Assembly: GCA_032871835.1 (NCBI GenBank)
Contig: CM065297.1
Location: 30,389,598-30,453,597, forward strand
Reading direction: 5' to 3'
Length of the DNA: 64,000 nucleotides
Source of the DNA: Dipteronia dyeriana
Lineage: Eukaryota > Streptophyta > Magnoliopsida > Sapindales > Sapindaceae
Every line of letters starts with the position of its first letter. Position 1 is the stretch's first letter. A model generated the notes under the pieces. That model did not search any database. It saw only the letters and a list, made by a program, of their open reading frames with translations, and was not told the origin of the DNA. The position numbers were made by a program, and so were the translations under genes. Below are positions 23,057-33,209 of this stretch, in pieces.

Positions 23057-24389
23057 ATTTATTTAATAGTCAAAGGCACATGGGTGATCAGTAGAAAACT
23101 TCAACATATGTGACCATCTTTGTCTCGGAACCTCATACATCTCTATTATTTACAAGGATATCTTCAAATCACTTACAAGATGGGTGGTTTCCTAGGGCGA
23201 GACCCTAGCAACTTACCTTGAACTCGGTGTCCTCGACATAGATGGACAAACACTAATAGAGGCCGACGTATAAGGATTAGCACACGAAGGAATAACCTCA
23301 GAATGGGCAACAGAGTAATCTACATTTAAGGTGACAGGTTGATCGCACTTGATTTACCCATAGAAGATCAGTGTACTAATGATCTGTATGATGTACCTCG
23401 GGTCCTTACCATTCCCACTTTATTATATAAGGTTTGATCCTGTTTATTTGAAAATTTTACTATATCAATATCTTGGTTATTAACATTTAATCAACAATTA
23501 GAATTGAGCACCAACTATTTTTTAGGGATCCCTACAATGATGATATTCAACATCAGTCACAAACTTCCAATATATGAAGATTAATCAAAACAAGATCAAC
23601 GTCGAAATGAAGGCCAAGCCGGTATCAAATTTAAGCATACATTACCGGACCTATAAATGCTTTGACAAAATGTCGATATGACCCTTTCCATATTGGCATT
23701 GCACTGAATACATATGATGAAAAGTTGATAACCTACATTTTCTCCAAAAACCTACCATCATCGTAAGCATGCTTTTTATACTTTGTACTCGTCAATTACA
23801 ACGGTGTTTAATTATAGATTTGGAGTTTCCATTATTGCAGCGAGGTTATTGTTGACCTTGGGCATATACATGTAACCCTTGTTGATAGTGAGGTTAAGTG
23901 GTTATCACTTTCTCTCCAACAACCATTTCAATTGTGTACATTATATATAATAAAATCTTGTTTTAAGTTGGTAATTGAACATCTGGTTGTTATATTTTCT
24001 TTCTCAGATTAGTAATATGATTCCTAAGTAAAAATCCATGATATTGAAGTCCATAAGGTCACAACTTAGCTTCTTCTTGCCTACACACTATATGGTATAC
24101 TTCTGTTCATTCTTTACCTATATGTTTCTAGTTGTCCATTATTATGATATGGAAAATGTATCCACATAATTTTCACGTTTACTTTTAAAGTACACCGTTT
24201 TGAATTGTACATAAGGGAAACAATATTCTTTGAAGAAATCCCTTTTAAAATTACGGGTGGATTACCATGTGAAAAGGTGACTCATGATTAGCGTTGTTTT
24301 TTTTTTTTCTCGTACACCTATTTTTCATCATGTTCATACTGTGTATTTTCTTAAGTATACTGTTAACACCATTTTTGTGTACATATTAT
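23057..24389. other. Unassigned AT-rich stretch between the Tat element and the Ulp1 relic
   Basis: No domain recognised. It may hold the decayed upstream exons of the Ulp1-type gene (for example AATTACGGGTGGATTACCAT near 24256), but nothing reads convincingly. A run of 14 T's lies at 24297-24310. Confidence 0.4.
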
Positions 24390-25075
24390 ATTTACATTCC
24401 TATCAATGATCTATGTAACCATTGGTATCTGGCTATAGTAGACCTTACCACACGAGACTGCCAATTTGGGACTCCAATCCATCTTGTAGAAAGGATGATG
24501 CGACACCATTGAACCAAGTTTGAAAAATGGTATATCCCTAACTTATGTTGTTTTACCCCCTTATTGATCCCCATTTTTTACCTTCTTATCACGATTTCCA
24601 TTACTGTACATGTTGCTTTTCATGTAGATGCAGTCCCTTGACGTTGTTCTTGCTGATGATATGGCCATTGCCTTCCTAACATCCTTCTTGTTCATAACAT
24701 TTAGTATTTCATATGCGAAAGCACCTAGTCAACCCAATGGCTTTGATTGTGGGCTTTTTCTTTGCATGTTTATGGATGACAACTGCCCTACACCAGTTCA
24801 AATGAAATTGGTATGCTAACCAAAATAAAGTCATAGTTGTTGTTACATGTTCAGTTTTTCAGGGTTTACATATCCATGACATTTGTCACATTTTGTTACA
24901 GTTTCAGTCTGAATGCTAACGGTTGTTGTTGACTCGTTTCCTTGCACTCTTCCCCTATAACACCAATCTTTTAGCTTTAAAGAAAAAATTGGAAGAGCAC
25001 TATAACAATTTAGTTTCCAGGAATGAAGTCATGCCCACTGTTAAGGTGCAAAGGCCATTCATTCAAAGTTGAGAG
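24390..25075 (+). pseudogene. Ulp1-type (C48) SUMO protease domain relic, spliced
   Basis: Ulp1 proteases cut SUMO from proteins; plant MULEs and other transposons often carry such domains. The first exon has YIPINDLCNHWYLAIVDL with the catalytic His. The stretch that should hold the catalytic Asp (about 24466-24485) appears in a neighbouring frame (WDSNPS), pointing to a one-base loss there. GT-AG introns are plausible at 24531-24627 and 24811-24901. Between them SQPNGFDCGLFLCMFMDD shows the Gln and nucleophile Cys of the Q-x5-DCG signature. The last exon (24902-25067) has RFLALFPYNTN and ALKKKLEEHY. It is convergent with the MULE transposase at 26560-29080. Whether it belonged to the same element is open. 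Confidence 0.78.
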
Positions 25076-25865
25076 GTAAAGTGACGCTCTCTTGGATTGA
25101 ATGTTATATTGGTTGCATGCAAAGATAATTCTACTTTTTTGTAAATGGCATTTTAATGTCATGTGGTCGGTTGCATCCCTAGAAAAATGTCCATGATTTG
25201 TATTTTTTTTGTAAATGTCCCACTACAGAGGAGATCTTGCAAAATGGTGGGATAGGTCTTTCTTTTTTCTGGTGGAAGTGTACTGTAAGCATACAAATTT
25301 ATGTACCTGGCAGTATCCAGTAGGTGCATATATATGTAATTTAACGGGTGTTAAAGTTTTGATACATCCCTTTATTAATCTCTATGATTACGTGTTTTCT
25401 TTTGTTTTGAGTGTCTCACACAGTTGTAACTTAAGTCACTCTAAAAGAAATGTACATTTTGCTCCATTTTAACTAAAGTTACTGCACATGTTATTCCAAT
25501 ACCACCCAAGGTAACTGATGTTACTCCTTCAACAATAAAAATCTAACCCAATACTTGTATACGCTTATGTTATGTTTTTTGATGCAATTGAAGTCTGCTT
25601 TCGTAACAATACTGTAACTGAATGTTGGACAACATAGTATTGTCTCACCGATCTTGTTATCGGTATCAGTTACTAATCAATTACTAAGCTTACATCTGAT
25701 ATGCAAGTGGAATCATATATTATCACTTGACCCCATTCTCTGTAGCACTTACTGTATAGTACAAACAAACATTGTTCCTCGTCAAAATGTACTACCATTA
25801 TCTATGCTAACAGACTTAATGCTTCCAATCTCAGCCTTAAGAGTGTCTGTGACAATCCAACAATC
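25076..25865. other. No recognisable gene
   Basis: AT-rich DNA with short open frames only. It separates the Ulp1 relic from the left inverted end of the MULE region. Confidence 0.5.
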
Positions 25866-25920
25866 GAGAGAATAACGACCTGATGGCAACCATGCCTATG
25901 GTCATCTTGAAGTCATTATC
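25866..25920 (+). repeat. Left terminal inverted repeat of the MULE region
   Basis: It pairs with the reverse complement of roughly 33015-33070. Identical words include TAACGACCT, GTC and GCCTCGAA in the same order and similar spacing. It also pairs more weakly with the end at 30179. Confidence 0.65.
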
Positions 25921-25999
25921 GCCTCGAAATTTTACCCAGGTGTTATTGTGACTACATGAAGACTCCTTATGTGGTTGACCAGAGTTCACGTCTATTGTT

Positions 26000-26092
26000 A
26001 ATGCCAAACCCGAGACCAATGTGATCTCAAAGCGACATGTGATGTGGTCGCCCTAAAGTCACATTAGTCTCAGGTTTGGTATTAACCCTACC
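26000..26092. repeat. 93-bp imperfect palindrome near the left MULE end
   Basis: Arms TTAATGCCAAACCCGAGACC and, on the other strand, TTAATACCAAACCTGAGACT continue inward through AATGTGA and GCGAC. About 40-bp arms meet around a centre near TGTGATGTG. The arm contains the same GAGAC and GCGAC words as the subterminal repeats, so it looks like two head-to-head repeat units. Confidence 0.8.
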
Positions 26093-26559
26093 AGCTCCTA
26101 AGTCTAGGAAACACATACCTCTTGTGACTGAGGTGACGATTGAACGTTGGTCGTCGTTGGTTGATTTATGTTTTAGTTATGAAGTCCTTAGGTGGCCAAT
26201 AAAAAAATGTACACAATTGGTTATACTGTAAACAAAGTAGATTACAGTCAAAATTGTGCAAGTCATTACAGTATTCCAATTTACCACCAACAGAGTATAA
26301 GGGACTAAAAAGGTGCTACACACTATGTTAGGAGTCTCCCACCATAATACAAAAGTGGTTATTTATGGAAGCAGAATAAAACTGCTGTTGTAGGAAGCAC
26401 ATGACATCAAAATCACAAATGACAAATTCTCACACGAATCTATGACATGAAGTTATACACCCTCCACTATTGGTTTTGTTGCATGTACATAGCAAGTGTT
26501 GAGCTTGTCAAGGAAAAACCTTCGTCATTGAACTGGTTGGTAAACATAGGCATTGGAAC

Positions 26560-29080
26560 TTCAATATTTTAAAAAGTAAAAGCTTGACAACGACTATCAT
26601 TGTCCACCAGATATTGAGAGTCGTAAGACTGTGGTAAGTTTACATACGCGGTTGGTTATAATATGGACCCCGCTCATGCACCTCCATTGCTTGACACTGT
26701 ACTGTTGTTATTTTGGACATGGGAACTGCAAGTCTTAGTTGTGTGGCTAGGCTGTCCACACTTGCCCTTCCTACATGATTTTTTTTTGGCTGATGGACCT
26801 TTTAGTTGCTGCTATCACTGGATCTTTAACTCGAACTGACGACACTTTTCTTGTACGATGTACATTCTCATATGTTGTTTTACTTGACAATGGCAATAAT
26901 CTCTTCATTTGAATGGCTAACTTTTCAATCACCACATTTGCTTGTTTGTAACCATCAGTTGACACTGATGCATAATAGCTCATTTTGCTACACTTTGAAG
27001 TCAATGCCTCATATCTACATTAACAAAAAATGTGAAAAAAGGTCGACTTTTTAAGCAAAATCATATTACTAGCTACAATTGATACGAAATGATAAATTAT
27101 TTATGCTGTAATAAGTATGAAAGGATGCAAACCTAGCAAGTTATATTATAGTTGGTGTAGTCACGGTTGGAGACGATTCGACTTTTGAGACTTACTTCGT
27201 AGTCTCTGTCCACCGTTGCATTATGAGTTACTCAAGTATGTTGTGCTGGTTCATGGCTTTCATAACACTAAAGGCATGACAACACGGAATGCCTAGTGTG
27301 TCAAACATTTTACAGGAGCAGTTGAAACTGTTTGTAGATGGTGTGTACTTCACATTTAAGGTGGTATCACCACCAACAAACTTCTTGAATGTAAACATCA
27401 CATTATCCATAAAATTAACGCAATTGAATATGATAAGTTTTGCCTTCGATTTGATTCCATCTCGCACCCAAGCAAATGTGTGTCGACTATAAACTTCAGC
27501 AACATGTTTTTCTAGTTGTAACATATATGTTACTAAGACCATATGCTCATTTATGGTATCAAAATCATCTTTCAAGTCATTATTTTGGATACGCGACAGG
27601 CTTATGAATTCATACAGTTTCAGCCTACCATTCAAAAAGCGATTTAGGAAAGCATTAATAATCTCCGACCGTTGGGTGCCCCACAGACCACCGAAGAAAG
27701 TACTTCGTAAGAAAGTTTCTGCCCATAGCTTCCATTTACAATACATCATTTTCACCCATTTTCACCCATTCGTTATGTTACAAACCAAACCTCTCAATGG
27801 CGTTCAACCAATGCGTCTCGAACTCAGTCTCTATCATGTAGGTCAACATGCAGTGGGTAAAATCTTTAGCAAACCCGGTATCACAAACGTTCGTCGGTAC
27901 ATTTTGCTCAAGGTGCCAACAACATAGGCATCGTACAGCAGAAGGCATTACTTACCGTATGGCCTTGCTTATAGCTTTATCATCATCAGTAACTACCGAT
28001 ATCGGACATTTACCATGCATAGCTTCTAAGAATGTATGCAATATCCAACTGTAAGTATCCACCGTCTCAGCAACCAACAACCCAGACCCAAGAATTACCA
28101 TTTTTGTATGATGGTTCACCCCAATGAATATCACTAGCGGCAACATTAGTTCGGTACGTTGAGTCGAATGACATAACATCACCAAAGTATCTGCAGCCAC
28201 ATTGTGACATTCCTTCAGGCCAAAATAAGTTACCCGTGCTACCATCTTCAAGAATAGTGTACCGAAAATACAATACTAGATCCATTTGCGTTTTCATCGT
28301 CATGTAAAAGATAATTGAATCAGTAACGAAATTGTGGGAACTAGACCTGCGTATGCTGTCAAGGCAGTTTGTAAGTCTTTCCTCGTGTATCTGACAGCCG
28401 TATAACTACCAGATTAATCCAACTGGTGATCTATCACTTGGGAGGTTTTCGTTCCAACTAGTCTCAGTGATTGCTCTTATGCTATATCGCAATCTTTGAT
28501 ATTTTGATGAGAACGAAGGAATTGGTTGTGATTGCCAGATGATAACTTATGACTATGCTCAGTTACAAACTTTATAACAAACCATAACATTTTCTCCCTA
28601 TCAAAACTTAATTTCAATAATACCTGACAGCCTTCCCGAGTCTGCTCTCTAGGTTCACAAACCCTATCGGTTATGTCAACATGTTTTTTTTTATCTATAC
28701 CCTTGCTTGGAACAAACCCACTTATGAACTTTAATTAATCCATATGGGTCCCGACATAACCTTTCCTTATGCATGTTGAACCCCAAACCTTAAGAATATT
28801 TCTCGTAAAACTCCTCAGCATTAGTAATAGATATAAACTCTTTCCCCATAAAATCACTGACCTGTAAACTTATAAGTTCACTGTGTAACAGATCATAGGC
28901 TAGTTGTACCAAATTATCAGTAGACAAACATGGGGGTGTGGAAACATTACCGTGTGCAAACGGCCTTTGTTATAGCCATTCATTGTTGTCGTAAGTGTCA
29001 GTTGGTTTCAACTCCTCCTTGTCTATTTGTGTTGTTTTTGGCTTATACCACCTTGAGTGTCCTTCATTGTTCAAATCCAT
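26560..29080 (-). pseudogene. FAR1-related MULE transposase, spliced, disrupted
   Basis: It would catalyse MULE excision and insertion; the plant FAR1/FHY3 transcription factors come from such genes. From the start MDLNNEGHSRWY at 29080: FAR1 DNA-binding domain (28815-28540: EEFYEKYS, GFNMHKERLCRDPYGLI, EHSHKLSS); MULE catalytic domain (28240-27900: YFGDVMSFDSTYRTN with first Asp, VIFIGVNHHTKMVILG, KCPISVVTDDDKAI with second Asp, CCWHLEQNVPTNVC); central helices (GLWGTQRSEIINAFLN); SWIM zinc finger (FNCSCKMFDTLGIPCCHAF, about 27325-27270). A stop follows QHNILE at 27228, yet LIMQRWTETTK continues the family sequence. A 118-bp GT-AG intron is at 27015-27132. The last exon has YEALTSKCSKMSYY and a short KCGQPSHTTKTC knuckle. 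Frameshift near 28150-28250 and stops make it non-functional. Confidence 0.88.
27015..27132 (-). other. Intron of the FAR1-type transposase gene
   Basis: On the minus strand GCTAG|GTTTGC opens and TTAATGTAG|ATATGAG closes it. Joining the flanks restores the family-typical RYEALTSKCSKM reading. Confidence 0.7.
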
Positions 29081-29539
29081 ATGTCCAGTTCCAGTGCTGA
29101 ACATTCATATAACCCATGAATATTAAACCGTTTCAGTGGAAACATTTTGAGATAACCTTCTTTATCATCTTACAAACAATTTGATGAACATGATGTGAGG
29201 ATACAATTATAAAATACTGAACACTTACTTATCAAGTTCACTTGCATTGAGAAGCTTCAGAGGCGTCTCATACGTTAGCTATATTGGAATCATCTGCTGA
29301 AGGTTGAACCTTTGGTATAATGGCTTTACTGTCCTTAGAAATGTGGAGGAAAATGGTTTAGTGCAGAAGTGTTGTATGAGTAAAGGAAAGAAGAGAGTAG
29401 TGTAGACAATACAATTTTAAGGAGTTAAAGATGGGGAAGTGAGATAATTGAATGTTTGTTGACCCCATTGATAAGGTATGGAGTACTTAAATGTGATATA
29501 AAAAATTAGTGGGAGTTGACGTTGGTGGAAAATATAAGA
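29081..29539 (-). other. Upstream region of the FAR1-type transposase gene
   Basis: Non-coding, 459 bp between the likely start codon and the repeat block; it would hold the promoter. I see no clear TATA box in the right orientation. Confidence 0.4.
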
Positions 29540-30180
29540 ATATTTTTTGTGTCATTCATTCGATACGACGTTGGGGCGACTTCATACACGTCACCCTAAG
29601 CTCGATATTGTCACATGTGTTTTCTTTGACCCCAACATCAGTGACCTCAGGGCAACTATGATATTGGTCACCCAAGGGTCGTTATTGCCTCGATTTAACC
29701 CACCTACAAACCAGACAAAAAAACGACCTCATAGCGACCGAAGTGACTTCGCCCTTAAGTCGATTTTGTCTCTAAAATGAATATGTTCAAACCTGAGATG
29801 ATAGAGATAATGGGGTGACCAATATCATAGTCACCCCAAAGTTACTTTCGTCTCGATTGACATACACAGAAAACTGATTTAATAGTGACTTCAAGGTGAC
29901 TTATGTTCTGGTTGCCTAGAAGTCGCTGTTGTCTCTGGATTGAATATGTTCAAACTCGAGATGATAGCAATAATAGGATGACCAATATCATAGTCGCCCA
30001 TAAGTCGCTTTTGTCTCGGTTGACATACAAAAAACTGCTTTAAGGGCGACTTTAAGGCAACTGACGTCCAGGTCGTCTTGAGGTCGTTATAGTCTCTGTT
30101 TACAAATCCATGTTGTAATCTGAGAGGAAAGCGACCTTGGGTGACCAAAACCCCATCGCCCTAAGGTCACAACTCTCTCG
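29540..30180. repeat. Subterminal block of about 163-bp tandem repeats
   Basis: Units beginning GAATATGTTCAAAC recur at about 29779 and 29942 and, decayed, near 30105. Each unit includes ATGACCAATATCATAGTC (or a close variant), then a GTCGC/GTCTC pair and TTGACATAC. The same words (GTCGC, TTGTCTC, GGTCAC) fill 32760-33070 and 25866-26092, linking all three blocks to one element family. Confidence 0.8.
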
Positions 30181-31149
30181 GGTTAAGGAAACTATGGCAA
30201 ACAATAAAGCAAGCTTGGCTCCCCTCAATCCAGGGAAAAGTTAATAAATCAACAATTGGGCCTTTTTACCTCTAACCTAATGCTTTCCAATATAAATAGC
30301 CAACTATTTGTACACCGCTCTAAAAAATTTAGCACTTCTACCACACTGATATATCACATCCATCATATTTGGGCAAAAAAGGAGCATAGGAAATATTGAA
30401 GGAGAAATAGAAGTACGAGCGACACCACACTCTAGGTATTGTTTCAACTAAACCCGTTCTCTTTCATTATTGTTGTAGGACCTTAGGTGACCTCATTTGG
30501 AATGTGATGCATACGATCTCCAAATTTATAGTAAAAATTAATTGTAAGTGCTAAGGCTTCATGAAAACAAATCCCAAAATTTACTGATGTAGGCTATCTA
30601 TTTTTTGGTTGTATGCATCTCGTTTTGTATAGGTACGTTGTTGTACTTTCAGAGTTGAAGATTGTCCTTAACTTCTGAATGATATATTGTTTTGTGCTAT
30701 ACACGGAGAGGGAACACACTCCAGGTGTTTCAATAAATGTCCTCAATTCAGGACTAGTAATGTATGTATACGCGACCCTAGCAGGTAGGACCCTGTATGG
30801 AATTGTTGGTTGTGGATCTATCGGTTATGGAATTATTTTCTTTTCTTATAATTGTCATTTGTTTCATATCTGAGTATGAATTTTTGATTGTTAGGACAAT
30901 GAAATTATGCGAGGAGAAAGATTGAGCAAATGTTGGAGAATTACTTAACTAGATTAATGGTTTTGACACAGCTTCTGCAGCAGCAAAATTCAGTCAATTT
31001 GCCATTAAAAGTCCGAGATAATATGAAAATATTGGCAATACATAACAATAAAATAAAAAATTAAATTGTTTTAAAGGCAATTTAAAAAAAAAAGGAATAC
31101 ATGTAAACATAGTGTATGCAATGTGTTAAGCAAAATGGGGGGATGAGAT
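30181..31149. other. Spacer inside the MULE region, possible + strand promoter
   Basis: TATAAATA at 30291-30298 after TTTCCAA could be a TATA box pointing right, but no recognisable + strand gene follows. The 64-residue frame at 30679-30873 has no known motif. The remainder is AT-rich. Confidence 0.35.
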
Positions 31150-32328
31150 TGGGGGCATGGTGGGGTTTGGATGTGCCTGCTCAGATGAGCCTCCTCGTCC
31201 GCTGGCTGAACGATTAGTAGGCATGTGAGCCATAAACGGAATCACGATGCCAGCATCACCCAAACCTCTCTGAATAACATCCATCATATCAAGAATGTAC
31301 TTAAATTACTCTATATAAGTACGGTGGTTATCATCCATCCGTAGGCTCATATCGTCATTAGCGTGCAACATCCGATCCACCACTAGCCCCTGATCCGCTT
31401 CGATCGCATCTGGGTCACCCTCCACATTGTAGTCCGGATCATCTAGGTGATCATCCAACTCATCCTCGTATGACTGATCTCCAACAAGTCTGGCTATTTT
31501 ATGCTTGGCAATATCATTATAAACCCTTTTTCATAAGAGGTATAGTCTAATCCCCCCCCAGTGCATGTTAATCCCGACTGCCTCATAAAAGTGAGTACTG
31601 AGGCAAGAGAAGGGCTATGGGTCTTTGGATGAGTGGCCGCTCTTGAAGATGTGGTTCATGATTGTTTGGCCTATGTCCATGGGTAGGCCATTTCATGCAC
31701 AATATATGAAGTATGCGGCATCGTACCCCAATTTCGTGTGAGAAGAACACATACCAAAACCCTGCATCTAACTTCAGTTGGTTGGTTAATAGGGGATGTC
31801 AATGGCTATTCCAAGCCTGATCACCGTCAATTCTCAGATCTGGTGCTAACTCTGCATTCCATGGCTCAAAGTGTTAATTTTCGGCTAAACCATCAACCAG
31901 GTGACCTAGATCCCTAGGAGTGTCTAACCACTCATTAATTCCATCGGCTGTGATTCGGACTGGTCTCTTTTGAACCATGACAGGGACCCCATGAAAAAAT
32001 TGATACGGGACTATGAAATAGTAAAATTCCTTACCTAATTCAAGTGCCGCCATGTTGGGGGTCCTTACATATCGATTCCATCCCATTTTATTTACTGTTT
32101 CTGGGATGAATGTGGCACCGAATACTGGTCTGTTGATCCCTCTTTCTGGCCAAATCCTTTGACTACCGAAGAATGCCATCTCTTTGGGTCCTCTGAGTTT
32201 AGGAAATCTGTAATCAATTCTCATTTTCCTTTCCCCCTTACCGGTGGCATTGTCAGAGCCTATCTCTTGTTCTTCGATAGCCTACCACCATCCTTAGCAA
32301 CTTGTTTTCCTTTTCTACCCCCAGCCAT
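31150..32328 (-). pseudogene. Putative plant transposon protein (PF20167-like), second gene of the MULE region
   Basis: Function unknown; the domain is common in plant transposon-derived genes, often near Ulp1 domains. From MAGGRKGKQVAKDGGR at 32328 a frameshift leads to EEQEIGSDNATGKGERKM. A clean stretch (32224-31874) follows with MGWNRYVRTPNMAALELGKE, FYYFIVPYQFFHGVPVMVQK and VRITADGINEWLDTPRDLG, the part resembling 'EFYANL ... FSPEAINxxLGLP' of the family. Downstream, in other frames, GLPMDIGQTIMNHIFKSGHS, CLSTHFYEAVGINMHWGG and an Asp-rich tail near 31480-31420 agree with the family's second half. Stops and at least two frame changes break it. Family name is from motif memory. Confidence 0.6.
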
Positions 32329-32759
32329 TCTCAATTTTTGTCAAATTCAAATTGCCACAACAACATTTTCATACAAAATACCATAACCTTCCTTACTACT
32401 ACCAATAACCGATCAACAACGCACAACCACCCTTAGTTATACCAATAATGAATCAACAAAGTGCACCACAATTAGATCTACGCACTACCCGACAGTAATT
32501 AAACAAAATGACCAAATGTATGTGTAGCCAACAACTAATCCCCAATCAACTATCAAATATCTTCTCAATGTCATAAAACCAAACATGTTGAGGAATATAT
32601 GCCCTACACCATAACTTAAAGATGATTGTAGTAGTTTCGGTTGAAGATTACCTTTGAAGATGAAGAAACATCGTTGTAGACTGTTTGAGAGAAATTTTGG
32701 TTATGTTTTTTGTGTTTGAATCAACTTCCCACGACTTAGGGTTTCTATAGCAATGTTCG
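32329..32759 (-). other. Upstream region of the PF20167-like gene
   Basis: 431 bp without coding signal, AT-rich. It should contain the promoter of the minus-strand gene; no distinct TATA box stands out. Confidence 0.4.
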
Positions 32760-33070
32760 TGCAGGTGTGACTTCAGGGCGATCCCGTAAGTCACTTTTAT
32801 CATGTCGTTTTGCACTAAAACGGTGCCATTTCAGTAACAGATTAAGGAAAATGTATCCTGGAGGTCGCTTAGTTTTACTTCCAAATGGTAGCCTTGAGGT
32901 TGCTTTCGTCTCTGTCTTGGGAATACATATAGGATTCAAAAGCGATAATATGGTGACTTCGTGTTGTGTCACCCCAATGTCGCTATTGTCTCTGTTTGGA
33001 AAAAGTAATTCGAGGCTATAACGACCACAGGGCAACATCGTATTGGTCACACCGAGGTCGTTACTGCCTC
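32760..33070. repeat. Right terminal repeats of the MULE region
   Basis: Contains GTGACTTCAGGGCGAT, GTCGCTTAGTTTTACTTC, GTCACCCCAATGTCGC and ACCGAGGTCGTTACTGCCTC. The last part pairs with the left end at 25866. Another part matches 29640-29700 in direct orientation (AGGGCAAC, GTATTGGTCAC, GTCGTTACTGCCTCG). Confidence 0.7.
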
Positions 33071-33209
33071 GGTTTTGTTATATTTTCTTATCTCGCCTGA
33101 CTTGTTCATCTAAGTTAAGAGGAATGTCAAACTTGTTTTTAAAATACCAACAATTGAAGGAAATCACACCAAAATAAGCGATTCGAACTACCATATGTGG
33201 TGGGTATAG

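Larger units (their letters stand above)
14442..23400 (+). mobile_element. Tat-lineage Ty3/gypsy element, pol plus antisense extra gene, both LTRs missing
   Basis: Domain order on + is RT, RNase H, a second archaeal-type RNase H, integrase and a spacer. An extra gene on the minus strand (18900-23056) follows. A second RNase H between RT/RNase H and integrase marks the Tat lineage (Ogre, Retand and relatives). gag and protease are missing at the left, where the copia LTR fragment begins. I cannot see a 3' LTR; the right border near 23400 is a guess from where the antisense gene runs out. Confidence 0.8.
25866..33070 (-). mobile_element. MULE-like region with FAR1-type transposase, second gene and repeated termini
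   Basis: The left end (GAGAGAATAACGACCTGATG at 25866) and the right end read on the minus strand from 33070 (GAGGCAGTAACGACCTCGGTG) form an imperfect inverted repeat. It continues inward through the shared words GTCxTTAT and GCCTCGAA. Both genes inside, a FAR1/MULE transposase and a plant-transposon-protein-like gene, run on the minus strand. A block of about 163-bp repeats at 29540-30180 uses the same sequence words and splits the region in two, so tandem or nested MULEs are an alternative. I found no convincing 9-bp target duplication at these exact borders, so the ends are approximate. Confidence 0.6.

Noticed and set aside
30291..30298. TATA box for a + strand gene inside the MULE region
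   Set aside because: The sequence TATAAATA is present, but no recognisable gene follows; kept only as a weak note in the spacer entry.
25857..33079. 9-bp target duplication around the MULE region
   Set aside because: CCAACAATC on the left and GGTTTTGTT on the right do not match; borders may be off by several bases, so none is claimed.
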